Assembly (NCBI GenBank): GCA_046304235.1
Contig: JBKCEW010000004.1
Span: 62,001-126,000 of the forward strand
Reading direction: 5' to 3'
DNA: 64,000 nt
From: CANHVK01 sp046304235
GTDB lineage: Bacteria; Bacteroidota; Bacteroidia; Flavobacteriales_D; Crocinitomicaceae
The notes below the pieces were generated by a model. That model ran no database searches, had not been told where the DNA came from, and worked only from the letters and a program-made list of their open reading frames with translations. A program made the position numbers and the translations under genes. This document shows positions 1-9,852 of this stretch, piece after piece (position 1 is the first letter of the stretch; every line of letters begins with the position of its first letter).

Positions 1-464
1 GCTTTTACCAACATTGCATCTACGTGACCGTGGTAACACCCTTCAAATTTTAATACTTTATCTTTTCCTGTAAATCCTCTTGCTAAACGCAATGCTGACA
101 TAACAGCCTCTGTTCCAGAACTTACGAAACGTAACTTTTCAATAAATGGATTTCTTGATAAAATCAATTCAGCTAATTCATTTTCCAAGCGAGTCGGCGC
201 ACCAAAACTCGAACCATTTTGCATCGTTGCTACTACTTTATCATACACCGCTGGATGATTGTGTCCTAAAATTAGCGGACCCCAACTACAACAAAAGTCA
301 ATAAACTCATTATCATCCTCATCCCAAATACGACATCCATCTCCTTTTTTGATGAATAACGGCGAACCATCCACCGATTTGAAAGCCCTTACAGGAGAAT
401 TTACCCCACCTGGAAAATAGTTTTTCGCAGTCGCAAATAAAGATTCTGATACCGTTGTTTTCAT
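1..464 (-). CDS. hemL: Glutamate-1-semialdehyde 2,1-aminomutase, N-terminal part (cut by window edge)
   Basis: The minus strand from the ATG at 464 reads about 154 residues before the window ends. It contains [45 protein letters not shown] and CYHGHVD, all diagnostic of the PLP-dependent HemL family within the class-III aminotransferase fold. HemL converts glutamate-1-semialdehyde to 5-aminolevulinate, the first committed step of C5-pathway tetrapyrrole synthesis in the cytoplasm. The catalytic lysine lies further downstream and is outside the window. The gene is divergent from the kynureninase gene, with 177 bp between them. Nothing in the visible part suggests a pseudogene. Confidence 0.93.
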   Translation of the reverse strand, partial: MKTTVSESLFATAKNYFPGGVNSPVRAFKSVDGSPLFIKKGDGCRIWDEDDNEFIDFCCSWGPLILGHNHPAVYDKVVATMQNGSSFGAPTRLENELAELILSRNPFIEKLRFVSSGTEAVMSALRLARGFTGKDKVLKFEGCYHGHVDAMLVK

Positions 465-569
465 AGAGATTTAGAATTTGTCATTTTCAAAGAGTAAAAT
501 TACTCAAATTATATTTTTAACAAGTCTTCTTTTCAAACATAACAAAATTTAAATTCCTTTTAAAAATTG

Positions 570-577
570 TATCTTTG
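570..577 (+). promoter_or_regulatory. Bacteroidota -7 box upstream of kynU
   Basis: TATCTTTG fits the Bacteroidota primary-sigma consensus TAnnTTTG and lies 64 bp before the kynureninase start in the hemL/kynU divergent gap. I see no clear TTTG -33 element at the usual distance, so this is a moderate call. Confidence 0.45.
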
Positions 578-641
578 GTGATTAATCTTGCTTGCATTTC
601 AAACAAGCATTTGATGTATTTGTTTAGTTTAAAATTAATAT

Positions 642-1922
642 ATGGAAAATTCGTTAGCATTCGCGCAACAACAAGACGCAAACGATTCGTTGAGAGGATT
701 CAGAGACCGTTTTTTAATGCCTACTTTTCACCAAAATCAGGTACGTTACTTTACTGGAAATTCATTAGGATTACAACCTGCTTCTACAGCATCTTACATT
801 CAACAAGAATTAGACGATTGGGCGAAATGGGGTGTGGAAGGTCACTTTCACGGAAAACGTCCTTGGTTTAGTTACCACGAAAATTTAACGGAGAAAATTG
901 CAAAAGTAGTTGGTGCTAAACCAATTGAAGTTGTTGTAACACACTCGTTAACAACAAATATCCATTTATTGATGGTTTCGTTTTTCGAACCTCAAGGTAA
1001 ACGTAAAAAAATCATTTGTGAAGCAAAAGCGTTTCCAAGTGATCAATATGCCTTGGAATCTCAAATAAAATTCCACAACTTGGATTTAGCGACAGATTTA
1101 ATCGAAATCGCTCCAAGAGAAGGAGAACATACGATCCGTGAAGAAGATATTTTATCAAAAATTGCCGAAACAGGAGAAGAACTTGCTTTGGTAATGATTG
1201 GTGGGGTAAACTACTATACTGGTCAGTTATTTGATATGAAAAAAATCACCGAAGCTGCTCACTCTGTGGGTGCATATGCTGGTTTTGACTTGGCACACGC
1301 TGCGGGTAACATTCACTTGAAATTAAATGAGTGGAATGTAGATTTCGCTGCTTGGTGCTCGTATAAATATTTAAACTCATCTCCAGGTGGTGTTTCTGGT
1401 ATGTTTGTGCACGAAAGACACGCTAATAGACCTGAATTGAAACGTTTTGCAGGATGGTGGGGACACAACAAAGACGTGCGTTTCTTAATGGAACCAGGTT
1501 TCCAACCGATGTCTGGTGCAGAAGGATGGCAGTTGAGTAATGCACCTGTATTAGGTATGGCTGCTCACCTTGCTTCGTTGGATATTTTTGACGAAGCCGG
1601 AATGGAAAATCTTTGTCAAAAAAGAGATGCGTTAACAGGATTTTTAGAATTTATCATTGATGATATTTCTGCAAGACATAAAGAGTTATGTACATTCGAA
1701 ATTATCACTCCAAGAGATAAAACAAAACGTGGCGCACAGTTGTCTATGTTAGTACACGGAAAAGGAAAAGCAATTTTTGATAAATTAAGCGATGCTGGTG
1801 TGGTTGCTGATTGGCGTGAACCAAACGTAATTCGTTTAGCACCAGTTCCATTATACAATTCTTTCGAGGATGTTTATTACTTTGGTAAGCACTTAGAGGA
1901 TGCAATTATTGCGTTAGGATAA
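642..1922 (+). CDS. kynU: Kynureninase
   Basis: A 426-residue PLP enzyme of usual kynureninase length. It cleaves kynurenine or 3-hydroxykynurenine to (3-hydroxy)anthranilate plus alanine in the cytoplasm. Diagnostic segments are [11 protein letters not shown] near residues 36-46, [10 protein letters not shown] around 214-223, and [13 protein letters not shown], where K242 is the expected Schiff-base lysine. The ATG at 642 gives the family-like N-terminus. The kynurenine 3-monooxygenase gene starts 10 bp downstream, so the two probably form one operon acting in sequence: KMO hydroxylates kynurenine and KynU releases 3-hydroxyanthranilate. Tryptophan dioxygenase and 3-hydroxyanthranilate dioxygenase are not in this window, so it cannot be seen whether the route serves NAD synthesis or tryptophan breakdown. 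Confidence 0.95.
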   Translation: MENSLAFAQQQDANDSLRGFRDRFLMPTFHQNQVRYFTGNSLGLQPASTASYIQQELDDWAKWGVEGHFHGKRPWFSYHENLTEKIAKVVGAKPIEVVVTHSLTTNIHLLMVSFFEPQGKRKKIICEAKAFPSDQYALESQIKFHNLDLATDLIEIAPREGEHTIREEDILSKIAETGEELALVMIGGVNYYTGQLFDMKKITEAAHSVGAYAGFDLAHAAGNIHLKLNEWNVDFAAWCSYKYLNSSPGGVSGMFVHERHANRPELKRFAGWWGHNKDVRFLMEPGFQPMSGAEGWQLSNAPVLGMAAHLASLDIFDEAGMENLCQKRDALTGFLEFIIDDISARHKELCTFEIITPRDKTKRGAQLSMLVHGKGKAIFDKLSDAGVVADWREPNVIRLAPVPLYNSFEDVYYFGKHLEDAIIALG

Positions 1923-1932
1923 AAAAAATTAT

Positions 1933-3270
1933 ATGAAAAAAGTAGCAGTTGTTGGTGCAGGATTGGCAGGTAGTTTACAAGCAATCTTGATGGCAAAAAA
2001 AGGATATGAAGTATCTGTTTTTGAACGACGAACAGATTTACGTAAGGCAAAATTGATTGCAGGAAGATCGATCAATTTAGCATTGTCGCATAGAGGTTGG
2101 AAAGCTCTAGAATTGGCAGGTATTGCAGACGATATTCGCGAAATTGCAATCCCAATGTACAAACGTTGTATGCATGCACTTGATGGTACTTTGACCTACC
2201 AACCTTACGGAAAAGAAGACGAAGCAATCTATTCGGTATCACGTGGTGGGTTGAACCAAAAATTAATGAATTTGGCAGACCAATATCCTTCCATTTCTTA
2301 CTATTTCAATCGAAAATGTAACGATATCGATTTAGCTACAAACACCTTGACCTTTGATAATTCTGAGACAGGGGAACGCGAAAAGCACCAAGTAGATAAA
2401 GTATTTGCTACAGATGGCGCATTTTCAGCAGTACGTATGCGTATGCAAAAAAGTACTATGTTTGACTACTCTCAAAAATACTTGGACCACGGATATAAAG
2501 AATTAGTTATTCCAGCAAACGAGGATGGTACACATAAATTAGATAAAAACTGTTTACATATTTGGCCAAGAGGAGAATTTATGATGATTGCCCTGGCGAA
2601 TTTGGATGGAAGTTTTACGTGTACTTTATTCTTCCCTATGAAAGGAGAAGTTTCTTTTGAAAGTTTAGTAACGAGAGAACAAGTTTCTGCTTTCTTTGAT
2701 AAAACCTTCCCGGATGCTGTAGCAATGATGCCAACTTTGTTAGATGACTATTTTAGTAATCAAACTTCCACATTAATAATGGTACGTTGTACGCCTTGGA
2801 ACTACAAAGAAGATGTTGTTTTAATCGGAGATGCTGCACACGCAATTGTACCTTTTTATGGACAAGGAATGAATTGTGCGTTTGAAGATTGTACTGTTTT
2901 CCACGAAATGCATGAAGAAGCAAACGGTAACTGGGATGGTTTATTAGGAAGATTTTCAGATAGACGTGTTCCAGAAGGAAATGCCATTTTGGATTTAGCA
3001 TTACAAAATTATGTGGAAATGCGAGACTTAACTGCGGACCCAAATTTCTTGTTACAAAAGAAAATTGAGGCAAAATTCAGTAAATTATATCCAGAAAAAT
3101 GGATACCACTTTATTCGCAAGTTACTTTTAGCCATATTCCTTACAGTCAAGCGATTCAGAATGGAAGAAAGCAAGATGAAATTATGGCTGAAATCTTAAA
3201 AATGGATAACATACACGAAAATTGGGACAACCAAGAAGTAATGGATAAATTATTAACATTAGTAAAATAA
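1933..3270 (+). CDS. kmo: Kynurenine 3-monooxygenase
   Basis: A 445-residue class-A flavoprotein hydroxylase. The N-terminus carries the FAD Rossmann motif VVGAGLAGSLQA, followed by an acidic beta-strand end (VFERR). The second FAD motif VLIGDAAHAIVPFYGQGMN has its GD at residues 299-300. GRSINLALSHRG is typical of KMO rather than other flavin hydroxylases. It converts kynurenine to 3-hydroxykynurenine using NADPH and oxygen. Eukaryotic KMO has a C-terminal membrane anchor, but none is evident here, so this is probably a soluble enzyme. It starts 10 bp after kynU and ends 5 bp before a small secreted protein, suggesting co-transcription. Confidence 0.95.
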   Translation: MKKVAVVGAGLAGSLQAILMAKKGYEVSVFERRTDLRKAKLIAGRSINLALSHRGWKALELAGIADDIREIAIPMYKRCMHALDGTLTYQPYGKEDEAIYSVSRGGLNQKLMNLADQYPSISYYFNRKCNDIDLATNTLTFDNSETGEREKHQVDKVFATDGAFSAVRMRMQKSTMFDYSQKYLDHGYKELVIPANEDGTHKLDKNCLHIWPRGEFMMIALANLDGSFTCTLFFPMKGEVSFESLVTREQVSAFFDKTFPDAVAMMPTLLDDYFSNQTSTLIMVRCTPWNYKEDVVLIGDAAHAIVPFYGQGMNCAFEDCTVFHEMHEEANGNWDGLLGRFSDRRVPEGNAILDLALQNYVEMRDLTADPNFLLQKKIEAKFSKLYPEKWIPLYSQVTFSHIPYSQAIQNGRKQDEIMAEILKMDNIHENWDNQEVMDKLLTLVK

Positions 3271-3275
3271 TCAAG

Positions 3276-4124
3276 ATGCGCTTCACCCTACTTATCTTAT
3301 TCTGTTTTATTCTTTCTATTTCTTATGGTCAACGAAAACGAAAAAAAGACATGATGGGGGGTGCACGTGATTATAGACCATTAAGTAATACTGGTTTGCA
3401 AGTAAGTGTAGGACCAACTTACACTTACGGCAAATCCAAAAACATCGATATTGATAGTCGAACTACTTTTAATATCATTCCAGAAGGGAGACTTGGTTTT
3501 TATGGTGATATAGGTACTGCTTATTTTACACCAAGTGCCCGCAAAGGTATTTGGGGATTATTAGTCAAATATACTGATTGGGGAATTGGTGCTGCCCTTT
3601 TTGGAGGTACAGAAACACTTAGTTATTTAAATAAAACAACCAACGAAACTGATTACTTTGCTGATGGTAAATTTTACCATTATTCCTTAGCTGCTAGACT
3701 AACATTTCATCACATGTTCTACATCCCTAAAACAGGTGTTTTTATGGATAATGGACTTGGATTCAATGTCAATTATACTGGATTGAATTTTAGCTCATAT
3801 TCTGTTTCGGATGATGTTTTGAAAAATGCAGGAGTTAATCAAGTTTTTGCAGATCGTTTGTTGGGTCAATTACATTACAATGTTGGTTTTGGTTTTCGTT
3901 TGAAAAGAGGAAGTTACTGTATCCCAAGTGTTCAATTACCCATTTTAGGTATATACGAATGGAATCAGGGAAGCCCTCGATTTAATTGGTTTTCAAGCCA
4001 ATATTTACCTGTCATTTTCAAAATTAAATTCGTTCGCTTATTCACCAAACATACCGGTGGTTGCGATAGTTTCGGTACAGAGGAAGACCGAAAACGCAAC
4101 GAAGAATATATGCAGAATAAATAA
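3276..4124 (+). CDS. Hypothetical secreted beta-rich protein, probably outer membrane
   Basis: A 282-residue protein that I cannot assign to a named family. The first 18 residues (basic start, hydrophobic stretch, then SYG followed by Q) form a signal peptide typical of Flavobacteriia. The rest alternates short beta-strand-like aromatic segments such as LQVSVGPTYTYG, LGFYGDIGTAYF and YNVGFGFRLKRG, like a small outer-membrane beta-barrel, with a charged tail at the C-terminus. It begins 5 bp after kmo and so is probably in the kynU-kmo operon, but nothing in the sequence links it functionally to kynurenine. Its stop directly abuts the stop of the convergent barrel gene, with no bases between. 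Confidence 0.7.
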   Translation: MRFTLLILFCFILSISYGQRKRKKDMMGGARDYRPLSNTGLQVSVGPTYTYGKSKNIDIDSRTTFNIIPEGRLGFYGDIGTAYFTPSARKGIWGLLVKYTDWGIGAALFGGTETLSYLNKTTNETDYFADGKFYHYSLAARLTFHHMFYIPKTGVFMDNGLGFNVNYTGLNFSSYSVSDDVLKNAGVNQVFADRLLGQLHYNVGFGFRLKRGSYCIPSVQLPILGIYEWNQGSPRFNWFSSQYLPVIFKIKFVRLFTKHTGGCDSFGTEEDRKRNEEYMQNK

Positions 4125-5855
4125 CTAAAACCTAAAAGTTACCCCTCCCATAATTTGGAATGCTTGCACTGGATATTTATACCATCTGAAATACTGTTGT
4201 GCAGCAACGTTGTTACATTGTATAAAAGCAGAAATTCGATTTGTATAACGGTATTCAACTCCTACGTTTGCGTCAACGATAAAACCTAAATCTTTAGCAA
4301 TTTGATTATCTTTTACAGAAGTTTTTACTTCCAAACTATCATATACTAATGCTTTTCGTCCGCCTTCTCCATTCACGTCAAGTGTAAAAATGAACTTGTT
4401 TTGTAATACATACGAACCACGTACAATGAATTGATAAGTAGGTAAATTCCATGCATAATTATTGTGTTTTATCATACTGTAATTGAAAAAACGACCTGTT
4501 GCATCGACTTTGATTTTTTCACTCAATTGATATGCAAGGGTTGCTTCTGCAGAAAATATATTCATTGTATCATAAATCGCTGTAAATTGATTTAAATTAC
4601 GATGTACTGCGTTGCTATCTGATACAAATAAAGCTTTGTTTCTTACCTCAGCATAATTTGCAAACACATTAAATTCCAATTGTTTAGTAATCACCCCACG
4701 TACACCTAAAAAGGCATTATATGGTGTGCTTTCATTTCGTAATTCTGGATTTGATTGTAAAAAAGGATTTTGTGCAGCAAGCGATTTGAATGTTCCCTGT
4801 TTCATACCTCCTTTTACACCAACATATGGAATAATTAGATTATCAAACAATGCGTATTTGATATCAACTAAGGGGTATAAAGTAACTAAAGTAGAAGTAT
4901 TTTTAGTCAATGACATAGTCACATCCACTCCTACTTGAGCCTTTAATTTTTTCCCTGCAAATAGGGATGTAATATTTGGTTTTAATGAAATTAATGTGTT
5001 TGAATAATCAATTGCTGAATCTAAAGCATTTAGTTTATTTTCTGCTATACCATAGACAAATTGGTTTTGAAAAGCATTTACATCAATTCCAAAAACCTCT
5101 TTTCCTTTACGATACCAAAAACTGTTTAAAGAAGAAATCGTGTTTTCGTTTCCAAACCAATTATCGGTTACAGGTTTATCCTTGAAATTAGCCACATCAA
5201 GAGAAACTAAATAATTCAAACGCAAACTATCCATTTTATGAGAATGAAATTTAATTCCCCCCCCCATTTCTTTGAATCGTTGACCAATACTATCAAGACT
5301 TGCATTTGGACGCATAATTCCATAGCGATTCACTCCATAATTATTAAAACGAAAGTCACCTAAAATGGAATAATTCAATTGTTTGATCCCACCGAATAAA
5401 TTATAGTTTGTTCGGTCAAAATTCGCAGGAGCATAATTTTTAATATCTCCAAACGAACTAATATGTTTGATATTAGCTCCATAAACATATTTACGAGAAC
5501 GCGTATTATTATAATATACTTCCCCTAATGGCATAATAGGGGAACCGATGCCGATTTTCACGTAGCCATTATACAATTTCAACATTTTATTGTCAGACAA
5601 TTTTACGTTTGCAGGAACTATTGGTTCTGTAGTAATCACTGTCTCATATTTCAATGCCATCATCGGATACTCTACCACTTTATAATTCACGACTGTATCT
5701 ATCAATTTAGGTTGAGAACCAATACGCACAGATGGTTCTACATCACGTTTCACCTCAACGATAATACTATCTCTATCTTCATCTTTTTTGTTTTTTTGAG
5801 CAAAATTCCAATTGGAAATGCTAACTAAAACAAGGATTGCAATTATCTTTTTCAT
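4125..5855 (-). CDS. Outer-membrane beta-barrel protein (TonB-receptor-like barrel without plug)
   Basis: A 576-residue protein with a signal peptide (a hydrophobic stretch ending NWNFAQ). A charged linker follows, and then a long run of amphipathic strands ends in the aromatic terminus GGVTFRF, a standard outer-membrane barrel ending. No plug domain or TonB box is visible, so it is barrel-only and not a classical transporter. Its ATG overlaps the stop of the upstream TPR gene by one base (TAATG), implying translational coupling and matched amounts. The pair plausibly forms one envelope complex, but no substrate can be inferred. A run of eight or nine C's near 5262 is intact in frame but is a sequencing-sensitive spot. 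Confidence 0.75.
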   Translation of the reverse strand: MKKIIAILVLVSISNWNFAQKNKKDEDRDSIIVEVKRDVEPSVRIGSQPKLIDTVVNYKVVEYPMMALKYETVITTEPIVPANVKLSDNKMLKLYNGYVKIGIGSPIMPLGEVYYNNTRSRKYVYGANIKHISSFGDIKNYAPANFDRTNYNLFGGIKQLNYSILGDFRFNNYGVNRYGIMRPNASLDSIGQRFKEMGGGIKFHSHKMDSLRLNYLVSLDVANFKDKPVTDNWFGNENTISSLNSFWYRKGKEVFGIDVNAFQNQFVYGIAENKLNALDSAIDYSNTLISLKPNITSLFAGKKLKAQVGVDVTMSLTKNTSTLVTLYPLVDIKYALFDNLIIPYVGVKGGMKQGTFKSLAAQNPFLQSNPELRNESTPYNAFLGVRGVITKQLEFNVFANYAEVRNKALFVSDSNAVHRNLNQFTAIYDTMNIFSAEATLAYQLSEKIKVDATGRFFNYSMIKHNNYAWNLPTYQFIVRGSYVLQNKFIFTLDVNGEGGRKALVYDSLEVKTSVKDNQIAKDLGFIVDANVGVEYRYTNRISAFIQCNNVAAQQYFRWYKYPVQAFQIMGGVTFRF

Positions 5856-8800
5856 TATTTAGTTTCGTTTTCAGGTTGAATTTCAATAATTTCTTCTTCA
5901 ATCGATGTAGGTTGAGTTTCATCGATTTCAATTTCAGCAGGTATGTCTTCTACTTTTGGTGTGTCTTCTACTTTTGGTGCTTTCAATTGCATTAATTCAT
6001 CCAATTGTTGCTTTGCCTGCGATAATATTCCATCCTCTTGGTGAGGGTAATTCATTATAATCGTATTCAAATCTTGTTCAGCCTTAAATAAATCATTTTT
6101 CTCAATATTTACTTTAGATTGTAATAAATACGCTTTTGCAATCCAAAAGTCATACTGCGGCTTCATATCCATCACATATTGAATGGCTAACTCTGTACGT
6201 GGTAAATCCTTTTCATTGAATGCAATTTCTGCTAAATAATATCTAGCCTCAGCACCAAATTCAGTAGATGTGTTTTCATTTACCCATTGTAAAGCTGTAC
6301 GAGACTCTGCATTTTTTCCAATGTGAAATGAGGAGATGCCTTTTGCAAATTGAGCCTCTAATTTCACATTAGGATTCAATTGTTGTGAAGTCAATACTTT
6401 ATCTGAATAAGAATTCGCATTTGACCAGTTTTCAAGTAAGAAATGACAACGCATTAAACCGATATTCGTATTTTTTATTACATCAGGTTTTGTGGTTACA
6501 TTTTCTAATTTTGTATAATATGTTAAAGCCTCTTCGTATTTTTTAGCGTTGTAGAAGTACCTTGAAACACGAATCGCCGCTAATTCAGAGAAATCAGTGA
6601 TAGGTCCTTCCAAAATCTCACGGTAAATCTTAACTGCAGTATCTTCATGTTTTAATTGAAAATGAGCATTTGCTAAATACGATTTTACTTCGATTGCATA
6701 TTTTCCTTGCTGGAATTTTCCTAGGTATTTTTCAAGTGCTGGAATAGCTTTTACATAAGCGCTATCTAAATAAGGGTCTAAACCAGTATTGTAATAAATC
6801 TCTTCCGCTTCATCTTTTGAGAATTCAGCACAATCATATTGAGCAACTACTGATTCTACTCTTTCTGGTTGACCTAACTTTTTATACAAATTAATCAATC
6901 CTTTTACTGCATCTGCACAAGTATTTCGATTGCTACTATACTTGTCTAATACAATTTTATAATAATTTTCGGAAGTAGTAAAATCTTCTTTTTTCAAATA
7001 TATGTCTGCCATTTGTATCAACGCATCTTTCACCATCATAGATTCTGGATACTCTTTAACGATGCGCTCAAAATAAGTACTTGCCTTTGATTCATCGGGT
7101 AATAATCGATAAGTAAGTCCTATTTCATATAAACTATTCAACAAATACTTAGATTGTGAATAAGTTTGAATCAAATTCTCCAAACGAGAAATTTTATTCT
7201 TCAAATCTCCTTTATATCCATAGGTTTTTGCCATAAAAAACAAGGCTTGATCTTCATAACCTAATTTCATGTTAAATGCTTCTTGATAATTACGAATCGC
7301 GAAATCATTCGCTTTTGAAATATAATAGGCATCTGCTAAACGCATATAAGCATCTAATTTCTTTTCAGCTGTTCCTTTATTTTTACTTTCTTGTAAATAC
7401 ATTTTAAACGATTCGATTACATTCTGATAATCTTGTTTTGCTAAATAAGCATAACCTAAATTATAATAAGCATCTGCTCTTAAATCAGATAAATACGTAT
7501 TATGAAAATCTAAAAAACTTTTGTAACCACTGATTGCTTTACCAAAGTTATCTGTCAACAAGTACGATTCAGATACCCAATATTTTGCTTTTGCAGAAAT
7601 GTTAATATCAACTGGATGTTTGTCTACCTTTTCAAAGGCTTCAATGGCTTTGTAATAGTTTTGTTTTAAAAACAACTCTACCCCACGATTGAAAGCGATA
7701 ATCTGATAAGCGCTCCCTAATTTAATGTCCATTTTAGCAATCTTATCCAATGATTTTAATGCTTCATCGTAATTGCTTGTTTGTGTGTATACATTCACTA
7801 AATATTCATACACATCATTTTTTCTTTCAGAATTAGGGTACTTATTCAAAAATTGAGTCAATGCTCTTTGTGCTTCATTGAATGGATTTACATCTAACTT
7901 ATACGATAAAACAGCAAAATTATACAAAGCATCTTCCTGTACCTTTGGTCTACTATCTATGGTTGAACATACCTCAAATGCTTTTCGTGCAGCGGCATTA
8001 TCCCCTTTTTTCATATATACTTCCCCGATATGATATAATGCCATTTGCCCCATATCATCTTTGGTTTGTGCTACTTTATCAAATAATTTTACCGCTTTAT
8101 CATAATTACCTGATTTAAAGTAAGAGTAACCTAATTGGTAATCTTCTGAACGAGAAGTCTTTTGAGATTTGGTATAGTTTTCTAAGTAAACTGCTGCTTC
8201 ATCGTATTTTCCGATTTTATAATACGAATCTCCAATGATTTGATTTACCTGGCGTTGATTTGCTTTACTTACACTGTCAGTCAATGTAGAAGCAAATTGA
8301 GTTACTTCTTGGTATTTTCCTTGTTGATAGTAAATCTGACATATGTAATACGGTACTATATTCGCATACTTATTTTCACTCTTCAATTTTATGAAACCAT
8401 CCAAGGCTGTTTGATACGATTTATCTTGGTAAGAAATGTGTGAATAATAATATAATGCAGGTGATCCATACTGAGTTTTACTTCCTTTTACTTCATAAAA
8501 AGCATTTCGGGCATCAGTGAATTTTTTCAATTGGAAATGTGCATAACCTAATTTAAAGTAAAACTCGTCTCTAACATTTGAAGGAATATCTTTCTTTTCT
8601 AATTTTGAAAACCAAAATACGGTAGTTTTAAAGTCTTTCTTATTATAATAATATAATCCTAATTTATAGTAAATCGTTGATTGAAAAATGTTTTCAGGAT
8701 AATTTCGAATGAAATCTTCCATCATTGGCACAGCATCATTTTGTTGTAACTCTAAAGCTGACATGGACTCATAATACAAAGCCTTTATGTAATTAGGGTC

Positions 8801-8983
8801 ATTTTTTTGGGTGCATTTATCTAGGTAAACACGGAATTCCTGACGAGCAGCGCCATATTGTTCTTTTTCAAACAAGTCTTGTGCGCGTTGAAAAACAACA
8901 AACTCATTGGTATATTTAGCAGTCATTTGTGCACTTATAGGCAAAACAACCAATAAGGATAGTATAACCAATAATCGGTTCAT
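5855..8983 (-). CDS. Large periplasmic tetratricopeptide-repeat protein
   Basis: About 1042 residues when started at the ATG at 8983. That start gives a clean signal peptide (LLVILSLLVVLPISAQ); an in-frame start 66 bp further up would put 22 polar residues before the leader. Almost the whole mature protein is TPR-like helical hairpins with recurring YYKLGLYYYNKKDF, YYNLGYAYLAKQDY and YDEALKSL-type patterns. The C-terminus is a Pro/Glu-rich tail with a tandem KVEDTPKVEDIP. TPR arrays of this size scaffold protein complexes. The coupled downstream barrel suggests an outer-membrane-associated assembly. I recall this pair as conserved in Flavobacteriia, but its function is unknown to me. Confidence 0.8.
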   Translation of the reverse strand: MNRLLVILSLLVVLPISAQMTAKYTNEFVVFQRAQDLFEKEQYGAARQEFRVYLDKCTQKNDPNYIKALYYESMSALELQQNDAVPMMEDFIRNYPENIFQSTIYYKLGLYYYNKKDFKTTVFWFSKLEKKDIPSNVRDEFYFKLGYAHFQLKKFTDARNAFYEVKGSKTQYGSPALYYYSHISYQDKSYQTALDGFIKLKSENKYANIVPYYICQIYYQQGKYQEVTQFASTLTDSVSKANQRQVNQIIGDSYYKIGKYDEAAVYLENYTKSQKTSRSEDYQLGYSYFKSGNYDKAVKLFDKVAQTKDDMGQMALYHIGEVYMKKGDNAAARKAFEVCSTIDSRPKVQEDALYNFAVLSYKLDVNPFNEAQRALTQFLNKYPNSERKNDVYEYLVNVYTQTSNYDEALKSLDKIAKMDIKLGSAYQIIAFNRGVELFLKQNYYKAIEAFEKVDKHPVDINISAKAKYWVSESYLLTDNFGKAISGYKSFLDFHNTYLSDLRADAYYNLGYAYLAKQDYQNVIESFKMYLQESKNKGTAEKKLDAYMRLADAYYISKANDFAIRNYQEAFNMKLGYEDQALFFMAKTYGYKGDLKNKISRLENLIQTYSQSKYLLNSLYEIGLTYRLLPDESKASTYFERIVKEYPESMMVKDALIQMADIYLKKEDFTTSENYYKIVLDKYSSNRNTCADAVKGLINLYKKLGQPERVESVVAQYDCAEFSKDEAEEIYYNTGLDPYLDSAYVKAIPALEKYLGKFQQGKYAIEVKSYLANAHFQLKHEDTAVKIYREILEGPITDFSELAAIRVSRYFYNAKKYEEALTYYTKLENVTTKPDVIKNTNIGLMRCHFLLENWSNANSYSDKVLTSQQLNPNVKLEAQFAKGISSFHIGKNAESRTALQWVNENTSTEFGAEARYYLAEIAFNEKDLPRTELAIQYVMDMKPQYDFWIAKAYLLQSKVNIEKNDLFKAEQDLNTIIMNYPHQEDGILSQAKQQLDELMQLKAPKVEDTPKVEDIPAEIEIDETQPTSIEEEIIEIQPENETK

Positions 8984-9143
8984 ATAATTACAGTTTTTTG
9001 GAAAGGTAAAATTAGAATGCTTTGAAATGTTGTTTAAGCAAGATTTCAAAAGTTTTAAACGTAAACGTGTTAAGATAAACTTTTAGTGCGTTTGCTACAC
9101 GAAAAAAAAATGTTGAATTTTATAATATTAAAAATAGTCAATT

Positions 9144-9851
9144 GTGAAACAAGTTATTTCTATTCAAAACGCAACAATATTTCAACGTGATAAAATGGTA
9201 TTGAAAGAGGTAAACCTTTCTTTATCAGAAAATGAAATCGTTTATATTATTGGAAAAACAGGGACTGGTAAAAGTAGTTTACTAAAAATGCTTTATGGTG
9301 AGATTGGAATAAACGAAGGAACCGGGATGGTTGTTGAATTTGATTTAACACAATTAAAAAAAGCAGATGTACCTATGCTTCGTCGCAAAATAGGCATTGT
9401 TTTTCAAGATTTTCAATTATTAACCGATAGAAATGTAGGAGATAATTTACGTTTTGTCTTGAAAGCTACCGGTTGGAATGATAAACTTCAAATTGAACAA
9501 CGTGTTTCAGAAGTACTTGCTATAGTTGGTTTGGAGAATAAAATCAATATTATGCCTTATGCTTTGTCAGGAGGTGAACAACAACGTATTACTATTGCCC
9601 GTGCTTTATTGAATGAACCTGCATTGATTTTGGCAGATGAACCAACGGGAAATTTAGATCCTGAAACTTCTGAAGAAATTATGCGTGTATTGATGACCAT
9701 TGCAGAAGAACAAAAAACAGCTGTTTTAATGGCAACGCACGATATGTCTATTGTAGATAAATTTCCGCACCGTGTACTACGTGTAGAAAACAATACGATT
9801 AAAGAAGTAGAGAGCCTTAGTGCTTTTGATCCATTCAACGCGAAATTCTAG
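9144..9851 (+). CDS. ftsE: FtsE-type ABC transporter ATP-binding protein
   Basis: A 235-residue ABC ATPase. Walker A is GKTGTGKSS (residues 37-45), the signature is ALSGGEQQR, Walker B with its glutamate is LILADEPTGNLDP, and the switch histidine is in MATHDMS. Length and sequence fit FtsE, which with FtsX controls peptidoglycan hydrolases at the division septum; the related LolD family is the alternative. FtsX is not adjacent, as I recall for Bacteroidota. The start is GTG at 9144. The MFS transporter gene begins 1 bp after the stop, so the two are probably co-transcribed although functionally unrelated. Confidence 0.75.
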   Translation: MKQVISIQNATIFQRDKMVLKEVNLSLSENEIVYIIGKTGTGKSSLLKMLYGEIGINEGTGMVVEFDLTQLKKADVPMLRRKIGIVFQDFQLLTDRNVGDNLRFVLKATGWNDKLQIEQRVSEVLAIVGLENKINIMPYALSGGEQQRITIARALLNEPALILADEPTGNLDPETSEEIMRVLMTIAEEQKTAVLMATHDMSIVDKFPHRVLRVENNTIKEVESLSAFDPFNAKF

Positions 9852-9852
9852 A

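Noticed and set aside
2236..2254. CACGTG hexamer in kmo considered as parS
   Set aside because: Flanks are GTATCACGTGGTGG, missing the GTTT and AAAC arms. Similar hexamers at about 40037, 48812 and 50862 were rejected for the same reason.
5255..5275. Poly-C run in the barrel gene as a possible frameshift or phase-variable tract
   Set aside because: The frame is continuous and both sides read as the same barrel. Only a single assembled sequence is available, so slippage cannot be judged.
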